The notes under the pieces: model-generated
The model's database searches: none
Told to the model about the DNA's origin: nothing
The model's input: the letters and a program-made list of their open reading frames with translations, nothing else
Shown here: piece after piece, positions 5,692-9,555 of the stretch
How the letters are laid out: every line of letters begins with the position of its first letter
Position numbering within the stretch: the stretch's first letter is position 1
NCBI GenBank assembly: GCA_001725215.1
Contig: MEFT01000132.1
Location: 1 to 9,555, forward strand
Reading direction: 5' to 3'
From: Clostridium sp. SCN 57-10
GTDB taxonomy: Bacteria > Bacillota > Clostridia > Oscillospirales > Butyricicoccaceae
DNA: 9,555 nt
Program-made: the position numbers and the translations under genes

Positions 5692-5877
5692 CTAGTCCTC
5701 GGGCGGTTCGGCCGGCCTGATTCTGCCGCACTCTCGTTCGATTTCCGAAATGTGCTTAAGCAGGACGTATTCGATGTAGTTCGTCATGGAACGATGCTCG
5801 GTTGTCGCAAGGATTCCGATTTTATCGAAGACATCATCCTCCAAACGAAGCGTAAATACGCGCTTGTTGGTTGCCAT
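5692..5877 (-). CDS. Small ribbon-helix-helix DNA-binding protein
   Basis: 61 residues with a ribbon-helix-helix (Arc/MetJ/CopG-like) pattern: a strand at about 5-12 (KRVFTLRL), helix A at 14-27 (DDVFDKIGILATTE), a short turn (HRS), and helix B at 31-44 (MTNYIEYVLLKHIS), then an acidic, proline-rich tail. Such proteins bind DNA as dimers through the paired strands and act as repressors or antitoxins. No toxin-like gene is adjacent, which favours a free-standing regulator. The frame stays open upstream to about 6165, but the ATG at 5877 has GGGAGG at 5885-5890, seven bases before it, and starts exactly at the domain. It diverges from the diguanylate cyclase gene, and an inverted repeat over that gene's -35 box is a plausible target. 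Confidence 0.8.
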   Translation of the reverse strand: MATNKRVFTLRLEDDVFDKIGILATTEHRSMTNYIEYVLLKHISEIERECGRIRPAEPPED

Positions 5878-5943
5878 ATTATTGCCTCCCCTGACTTGTA
5901 TACGCTTATGGTATGATATTTGTTGGTTTTTATATGCATTCAC

Positions 5944-5972
5944 TTGACAGTTATGTGATGTCACTTTATGAT
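5944..5972 (+). promoter_or_regulatory. Promoter of the diguanylate cyclase gene
   Basis: -35 TTGACA (5944-5949), a 17-bp spacer, -10 TATGAT (5967-5972), start expected near 5979. The leader to the cyclase start at 6122 is about 140 bases. Confidence 0.75.
5945..5963. promoter_or_regulatory. Inverted repeat over the -35 box, possible regulator site
   Basis: TGACA, nine bases, TGTCA, covering the -35 and half of the spacer of the cyclase promoter in the region shared with the divergent ribbon-helix-helix gene. Binding here would block the promoter. That the small regulator binds it is inferred from position only. Confidence 0.4.
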
Positions 5973-5978
5973 AGAAAT

Positions 5979-6077
5979 AATGGTAATTCCGAATTGTGGA
6001 ATTGATGGCAGACATGGGAAGAAGACCTGGCTGCGCTGCGGCGCCCCGTATCTCTTTCGGCGGATACGGGAGGCAGA
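5979..6077 (+). promoter_or_regulatory. Structured leader of the diguanylate cyclase mRNA
   Basis: Two hairpins are visible: AATTCC, 7-base loop, GGAATT (5985-6003), and CCCGTATC (6045-6052) with GATACGGG (6063-6070), an 8-bp stem. The second includes the first three bases of the GGGAGG ribosome binding site (6068-6073) of the upstream ORF, so it could limit translation. I compared the leader by eye with the c-di-GMP riboswitch consensus and saw no convincing match. Confidence 0.45.
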
Positions 6078-6122
6078 ATGGCAAGACAGCCGCGCGGGCT
6101 CGACGAATGGAGTATCTTCTGA
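6078..6122 (+). CDS. Possible 14-residue upstream ORF coupled to the cyclase gene
   Basis: ATG at 6078 with a strong GGGAGG at 6068-6073 (spacing four, a little short), 14 codons (MARQPRGLDEWSIF), and a TGA at 6120-6122 that overlaps the cyclase ATG (TGATG). This is a typical layout for a leader peptide whose translation delivers ribosomes to the next start. It may be chance, but the better ribosome binding site belongs to this ORF rather than to the cyclase. Confidence 0.4.
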   Translation: MARQPRGLDEWSIF

Positions 6123-7261
6123 TGGAAGTGTTTTTGAAAATCGAAGTGAACGTGATGAGCGCCATGCTGCTCGGGGTGACGATGCTTGTCGCCCGGCATC
6201 GGCTGCAGAGGTGGTCTTATATTAAGTGGATGTATCACTGCGCCGGACTTACGGTACTCTTGATGCTTTTACTTGAGACGAGCCTCTTGCTTTTCGCAAA
6301 AGAGCCGCATGCGAGCAAGCAGCTTGCGCTCACGCTTGCCTATGTGCCGCTATTTGCGGCGCCCCCGGTGCTCTCGTGCTGTTGGTTTTTGTTCTGTGAT
6401 GCAATCTGCTTTGAAAAGCATGCGGCAGAGATCAAACCTGCGCATTGGATTCCCGCCGCGCTAAACGGTGCGGTGGCGGCGTTGTCACCATTAGGGGGAT
6501 GTTTGTTTTCGGTGGAAAACGGCGTGTGGCGCAAAGGGCCGCTGTTTTCGCTGTATGTAGCCACGACGGCAGGCTATCTTCTGGCCGGGGCATTCCGTTT
6601 GCTTCGTCAGCGAGATATGCTGCCCAAGGGTGGCTTCGGCATGCTTATGGCGGTTCCTCTGCTTCCGCTTGCGGGAATGGCGGCGCGTAGTATTTTCGGC
6701 CGCCCCTCCATCTGGGCAACGGCTGCCTGCGCGCTTATCATCCTCAACGCCTATCTGCAGGAGCAGATCCTTCGCACGGATACGCTGACCGGCGCGTGGA
6801 CAAAGGGCCCGTTTGAGCATCGACTGTCTCGACTGCTGCAAAGCAACCGGGGAGAACCGTTCGGCATGATTTATATGGACATCGATAACTTCAAGACAAT
6901 CAACGATCAGTTTGGGCACCGAGAGGGAGACGAGGCTCTGCAGGCGCTGACCGCTACACTGAAGCGCACCATGCGCAAAACCGACGTAGTGGCGCGGCTG
7001 GGTGGGGACGAATTCGGCATACTCGCACGCGTGGACGGGCAAGAGGGGCTCGATGCGGTGGCAAGAAAAATCGAGCAGGCGATTGAAATGTATAACCGAA
7101 CGTCGGACAAGCCGTATCAAATCACCTGCAGCCTCGGCGCCAAGCTGTTTTGGACAACGCCCGACTGCAGCGCGGAATCGATTCTCGACCAAGCAGACAG
7201 CTTAATGTATCTGCATAAAAAAAGCAAGCAGCCGAAGTATGCGTGCGCCTCGGCCGAATAA
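6122..7261 (+). CDS. Membrane-bound GGDEF diguanylate cyclase
   Basis: Makes the second messenger cyclic di-GMP from two GTP at the inner face of the membrane. The N-terminal half has about seven hydrophobic helices (roughly residues 9-25, 38-59, 68-97, 109-129, 141-161, 171-192, 196-212), a layout shared with 7TM sensor domains. A full GGDEF domain follows: DTLTGAWTKGPFE (220-232), metal-binding MDIDNFK (252-258), and the active site RLGGDEFGI with GGDEF at 294-298. The allosteric inhibitory site RxxD is present (R285-D288), so feedback inhibition is likely. There is no EAL domain. The 379-residue start at 6122 is chosen because GGAG at 6109-6112 lies nine bases upstream, the first helix follows at once, and the preceding ORF ends there; the frame also allows ATG 6107 and GTG 5996, the latter adding unnatural basic sequence. 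What the membrane part senses is unknown. Confidence 0.9.
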   Translation: MEVFLKIEVNVMSAMLLGVTMLVARHRLQRWSYIKWMYHCAGLTVLLMLLLETSLLLFAKEPHASKQLALTLAYVPLFAAPPVLSCCWFLFCDAICFEKHAAEIKPAHWIPAALNGAVAALSPLGGCLFSVENGVWRKGPLFSLYVATTAGYLLAGAFRLLRQRDMLPKGGFGMLMAVPLLPLAGMAARSIFGRPSIWATAACALIILNAYLQEQILRTDTLTGAWTKGPFEHRLSRLLQSNRGEPFGMIYMDIDNFKTINDQFGHREGDEALQALTATLKRTMRKTDVVARLGGDEFGILARVDGQEGLDAVARKIEQAIEMYNRTSDKPYQITCSLGAKLFWTTPDCSAESILDQADSLMYLHKKSKQPKYACASAE

Positions 7262-7274
7262 GAGAAAAAAGAAT

Positions 7275-7300
7275 CGCACGGCGCATTTCTACAGCGTGCG
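7275..7300 (+). terminator. Weak hairpin after the cyclase gene
   Basis: CGCACG, 14-base loop, CGTGCG, then TAGACTTTTG. The loop is long and the T run poor, so it is at best a weak terminator, and transcription may continue into the MgtC-like gene. Confidence 0.25.
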
Positions 7301-7381
7301 CGTAGACTTTTGTGCCCGCCTCGTGTAAACTATGAGCAGGCGCGGCTGCGGCCGCTTTATCACGAGGCGGGGAGTGTGGCA

Positions 7382-8068
7382 ATGGAGTCTTTTTTTTCTG
7401 CGATCGGCATGGGCAATATTGCGCTTTTGCCCGTCGCTGTCAAGCTGCTGATGGCGGTTTTGTGCGGCGGCGTGCTCGGTCTTGAGCGCACCTACAAACG
7501 GCGCGCGGCCGGCATTCGGACATACAGCATGGTCTGCCTCGGCGCGGCCGTCGTCATGATGACGGGCGTCGCGCTGGCAAATGGCGGCGGGGATCCCTCG
7601 CGCATGGGGGCGCAGGTCGTCAGCGGCATCGGCTTTATCGGAGCGGGCGCCATCATTGTTACGGGATATCATGAAATCAAGGGGTTGACGACGGCGGCGG
7701 GACTGTGGGCGTCGGCCTGTATGGGGCTTGCCATCGGCGCGGGCTATTATACCGTTGCGCTGCTTTCCTGCGGCGTACTGTTTTGCGTGGTGCATTACGG
7801 CGAGCGTCTGCAGGGCAAACTGCTTGCGGCAAGCCACCGCGTAAGCTTTTATGTAATGTTTGAAAACAGCGACCGCATCACAGATTTTTTGATCGAAGCA
7901 CGCTCCAGACATATCTCGATCAGCAATTTGGAGCATATGGGCGCGGCGGGAAACGGAGGCAAACCGGGTGTGGTCTTCGCGCTTAAGCTTCCGCCCGAGC
8001 TGACGCAGCAGCAGGCGTATGACGTTTTTTCGCGTATTCCGGGTGTGCTTTACATCGAAATGATTTAA
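7382..8068 (+). CDS. MgtC/SapB family membrane protein
   Basis: 228 residues. The N-terminal membrane domain carries the family hallmarks: GGVLGLERTYKRRAAGIRTYSMVCLGAA (29-56), DPSRMGAQVVSGIGFIGAGAII (71-92) and the GLTTAAGLWASACMGLAIGAGYY segment (101-123), making about five helices between residues 13 and 138. A soluble C-terminal domain of about 85 residues follows, matching the ACT-like tail of MgtC proteins. MgtC of Salmonella supports survival at low magnesium and inside macrophages and affects the F-type ATP synthase; in non-pathogens the role is unclear, and annotation as a magnesium transporter is not proven. The ATG at 7382 has GGGGAG at 7369-7374, seven bases upstream, and fits the family N-terminus better than the GTG at 7310. 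The 120-base gap before it is too short for, and does not resemble, a magnesium M-box. Confidence 0.9.
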   Translation: MESFFSAIGMGNIALLPVAVKLLMAVLCGGVLGLERTYKRRAAGIRTYSMVCLGAAVVMMTGVALANGGGDPSRMGAQVVSGIGFIGAGAIIVTGYHEIKGLTTAAGLWASACMGLAIGAGYYTVALLSCGVLFCVVHYGERLQGKLLAASHRVSFYVMFENSDRITDFLIEARSRHISISNLEHMGAAGNGGKPGVVFALKLPPELTQQQAYDVFSRIPGVLYIEMI

Positions 8069-8098
8069 TAGTTGCGCGATGCACTGGCGAACATAAAA

Positions 8099-8122
8099 GT
8101 ACCGCCCCATATGGGGCGGTAC
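8099..8122. repeat. Perfect 24-bp palindrome between the MgtC-like and VOC genes
   Basis: GTACCGCCCCAT followed directly by its reverse complement. As RNA it makes a very stable stem. On the plus strand it is followed by CCCGAAG, without a U tract; on the minus strand by TTTTATG. It could be a terminator of the MgtC-like gene that lost its T run, or an operator just upstream of the VOC gene. Confidence 0.7.
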
Positions 8123-8156
8123 CCGAAGAATATACTTGAATGAAGCGGATGATATC

Positions 8157-8162
8157 GGAGGT
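8157..8162 (+). promoter_or_regulatory. Ribosome binding site of the VOC gene
   Basis: GGAGGT nine bases before the ATG at 8172; it fixes this start over the upstream in-frame one at 8136. Confidence 0.75.
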
Positions 8163-8171
8163 ACTCGTGTT

Positions 8172-8597
8172 ATGGGGAATGAACTGAACATTAAAATGTA
8201 CGGGATGACGCTCGACTGCAAAGACCCTTACGAGCTGGCGAAATTCTATGCGGCGCTGCTCCGGTGGGAAATATCGTATCAAGACGAGGAGTACGTCTGC
8301 GTTGGCGCGCCGGGCGCAAAGCAGGGGGCGTATCCCGGCATCACGTTTCAAAAGAATGAGGACTATGTGCCTCCCGTATGGCCCGAGCAGCCGGGCGCGC
8401 AGCAGCAGATGGCGCATATCGACTTCGCGGTAAGCGACGTGGAGCAGGCGGTTCGGTACGCCGTCGAGTGCGGTGCAACCGTTGCAGGCGAGCAGTTTTC
8501 CGATGGCTGGACAGTTATGTTTGACCCCGCGGGGCATCCGTTCTGCCTGTGCCGCATGGCGGCATTGTTTGAAAGCGCCGATTTTGCGCTGCGATAA
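8172..8597 (+). CDS. VOC (glyoxalase/bleomycin resistance fold) protein
   Basis: 141 residues with two beta-alpha-beta-beta-beta modules of the vicinal oxygen chelate fold: MYGMTLDCKDPYELAKFYAALLRWEI...YVCVG...PGITFQ (9-60) and MAHIDFAVSDVEQAVRYAVECGATV...GWTVMFDPAGHPFCLC (80-127). The endings 'D..DPAGHPFCLC' and 'H.DF.V.D...A' are typical of the glyoxalase-like subgroup whose substrates are mostly unknown; many are probably metal-independent binding proteins. The start at 8172 follows GGAGGT (8157-8162) by nine bases, and the upstream in-frame start at 8136 would add twelve residues unlike the fold. Its position after the MgtC-like gene may mean cotranscription unless the palindrome at 8099-8122 interrupts it. 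Confidence 0.85.
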   Translation: MGNELNIKMYGMTLDCKDPYELAKFYAALLRWEISYQDEEYVCVGAPGAKQGAYPGITFQKNEDYVPPVWPEQPGAQQQMAHIDFAVSDVEQAVRYAVECGATVAGEQFSDGWTVMFDPAGHPFCLCRMAALFESADFALR

Positions 8598-8622
8598 AAT
8601 GCCGACAAATATACTTAAAGCA

Positions 8623-8655
8623 AAAACGGTGAGGAAAATCCTCACCGTTTTGTTA
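8623..8655. terminator. Bidirectional terminator between the VOC gene and the converging minus-strand gene
   Basis: AAAACGGTGAGGA, loop AAA, TCCTCACCGTTTT, a perfect 13-bp stem followed by TTTTGTTATT on plus and by TTTTTGC on minus. It can stop both converging genes. Confidence 0.85.
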
Positions 8656-8722
8656 TTGCTGCGAGTTGCTGCCTTTTTCGAGGAATGTTGATTCTCATAT
8701 AGGCGGATAAGCGGATTTTACG

Positions 8723-9555
8723 TTAAATGAGCAGGATGAACCCGTTTGTCACGGGGGTGTAGTTGGCGTCAAACAGGCTATCGTACTGCGCCACCATATC
8801 GCCGTCGAGCACCATGATACGCCGCCCCTCCGGCATGGAGGGCAGCGCGTCAAGCGCGCCCTCAAAGCGATAAACCGCTGTTTCGCCGCGCTGCGGGAAA
8901 CCCGCGTCCGGCGTGTAAACGGGCAGGGACTGCGCGTCCCGGTAGCGGTAGGATGCGACGTCGCAATATTCCGCGCCGTCCTGCGTGAAGAAGCGGGGGT
9001 TCAGCGCGTCGCGCCCCGGATTGCTCGGCGTATCGGTAAAGCTTGCACCCGTGTCGTCGCTCGCGGCGTGCACCGCGCCGTCAAAGCAGCTGTAAACGCC
9101 GCTGTCGCTGCGGCAGGCAAAGGAAAGCACGAAAAGCCCTTCGCAATCTTTCTGCGCGTGCAGCGTGAAGCCCGACATAATATCGCGCACCACGATGTCG
9201 TGTGCTCGCACGCCCCAGACGACATATCGCTTGCCGATGCGCGCTGTCCAGGCGGCGGGTGGCACGGCGGTGGGGCGCACCTGCATGGCAAACGGCAGCG
9301 ACGGGCCGCGCAGTGTGGTCAGCAGATAGCGGTTGCCGTCATGTTCCTCAAAGAAAAATCGCTGCCCCGTTTCGGAGACGAACGCACCACCATCCCACCG
9401 CAGGTCGCCATGGAAGCAAATCTCGCCGCCCGACGGGCGCACGCGCATAATGTCGGCCGTCGCGCCTGCGATGCGCAGACGCAGCACGCAGTTTTGCGTC
9501 AGATAAAGCCCGGCATGATCGAGCACCTCTTGCGGCGCGGGCAGGGCGGCGGCAT
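8723..9555 (-). CDS. C-terminal part of a probable serine hydrolase (beta-lactamase-like), cut by the window edge
   Basis: The frame is open from the right edge to a TAA at 8723-8725, 277 codons, and continues beyond the window; a GTG at 9526 is possible but has no ribosome binding site and the sequence before it (PAPQEV) reads on naturally. The visible part is rich in beta strands, with the segment PQEVLDHAGLYLTQ...LRLRI near its beginning. Pattern 'L..AG.Y......L.L.I' commonly opens the C-terminal beta domain of class C beta-lactamase-family serine hydrolases, which act on peptides, esters or cell wall fragments. The catalytic SxxK and YxN motifs, if present, would lie outside the window, so the call is tentative. 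No membrane helix is seen. The end (VLDGDMVAQYDS...TNGFILLI) gives no further clue. Confidence 0.45.
   Translation of the reverse strand, partial: AAALPAPQEVLDHAGLYLTQNCVLRLRIAGATADIMRVRPSGGEICFHGDLRWDGGAFVSETGQRFFFEEHDGNRYLLTTLRGPSLPFAMQVRPTAVPPAAWTARIGKRYVVWGVRAHDIVVRDIMSGFTLHAQKDCEGLFVLSFACRSDSGVYSCFDGAVHAASDDTGASFTDTPSNPGRDALNPRFFTQDGAEYCDVASYRYRDAQSLPVYTPDAGFPQRGETAVYRFEGALDALPSMPEGRRIMVLDGDMVAQYDSLFDANYTPVTNGFILLI

Noticed and set aside
5579..5877. Toxin-antitoxin pair around the ribbon-helix-helix protein
   Set aside because: No toxin-sized ORF of a known type adjoins it; the next gene is a methyltransferase with its own promoter.
5979..6077. c-di-GMP riboswitch upstream of the GGDEF gene
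   Set aside because: The conserved GEMM core and its paired helices could not be found by eye; a covariance search would decide.
5996..6121. Longer N-terminus of the diguanylate cyclase from a GTG at 5996
   Set aside because: The added 42 residues are basic and low in structure, the region folds as RNA leader, and there is no ribosome binding site at 5996.
5878..6165. Long form of the ribbon-helix-helix protein (157 residues)
   Set aside because: The extra part runs through the divergent promoter region and leader of the cyclase; ATG 5877 with GGGAGG begins exactly at the domain.
7262..7381. Magnesium-sensing M-box before the MgtC-like gene
   Set aside because: Only 120 bases are available and none of the M-box conserved segments is visible.
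1..9555. CRISPR array, insertion sequence or prophage
   Set aside because: No regularly spaced direct repeats, transposase, integrase or phage structural genes are present.

Overview
The window looks like part of the chromosome of a moderately GC-rich Firmicute, most likely a gut-type Clostridia (Oscillospirales or Christensenellales-like). This is inferred from strong AGGAGG-type ribosome binding sites, TTG and GTG starts, sigma-A-like promoters with 17-bp spacers, compact hairpin terminators, and gene families common there: UvsE-type UV endonuclease, DsdA, a tryptophan-rich TspO-like membrane protein, MgtC/SapB. No transposase, integrase, rRNA, tRNA or CRISPR array is visible.

Left part (1-2105, minus strand): a three-gene operon reading tetR-family regulator, uvsE (UV damage endonuclease), then the start of a TspO-like membrane protein cut by the window edge. 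A textbook promoter (TTGACA, 17 bp, TATCAT) is followed at the expected transcription start by a perfect 22-bp palindrome, so the regulator very probably represses its own operon and with it a DNA repair enzyme.

Middle (2165-4751, plus strand): a stand-alone DUF3825 protein with its own extended -10 promoter; then an AT-rich intergenic stretch of 316 bases that packs three good promoters, a 33-codon small ORF and a terminator-like hairpin; then dsdA, a D-serine ammonia-lyase, driven by the last of these promoters.

Next (4722-5877, minus strand): a SAM-dependent methyltransferase whose last ~45 residues are encoded by a chain of hairpins that looks like a repeat element rather than normal protein sequence, and a 61-residue ribbon-helix-helix regulator. 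The regulator diverges from a plus-strand gene for a seven-helix membrane diguanylate cyclase (5944-7261). That gene has a long leader with hairpins and a short upstream ORF whose stop overlaps the cyclase start.

Right part (7262-9555): an MgtC/SapB family membrane protein and a VOC/glyoxalase-fold protein on plus, then a bidirectional terminator shared with a minus-strand protein that runs off the window (tentatively the C-terminal part of a serine beta-lactamase-like hydrolase).

The genes do not form one obvious pathway. The window reads as several small, independently promoted stress, signalling and metabolic units. The less ordinary points are the regulatory layouts (tetR-uvsE operator, the 3051-3317 promoter cluster with its small ORF, the cyclase leader) and the repeat-derived tail of the methyltransferase.
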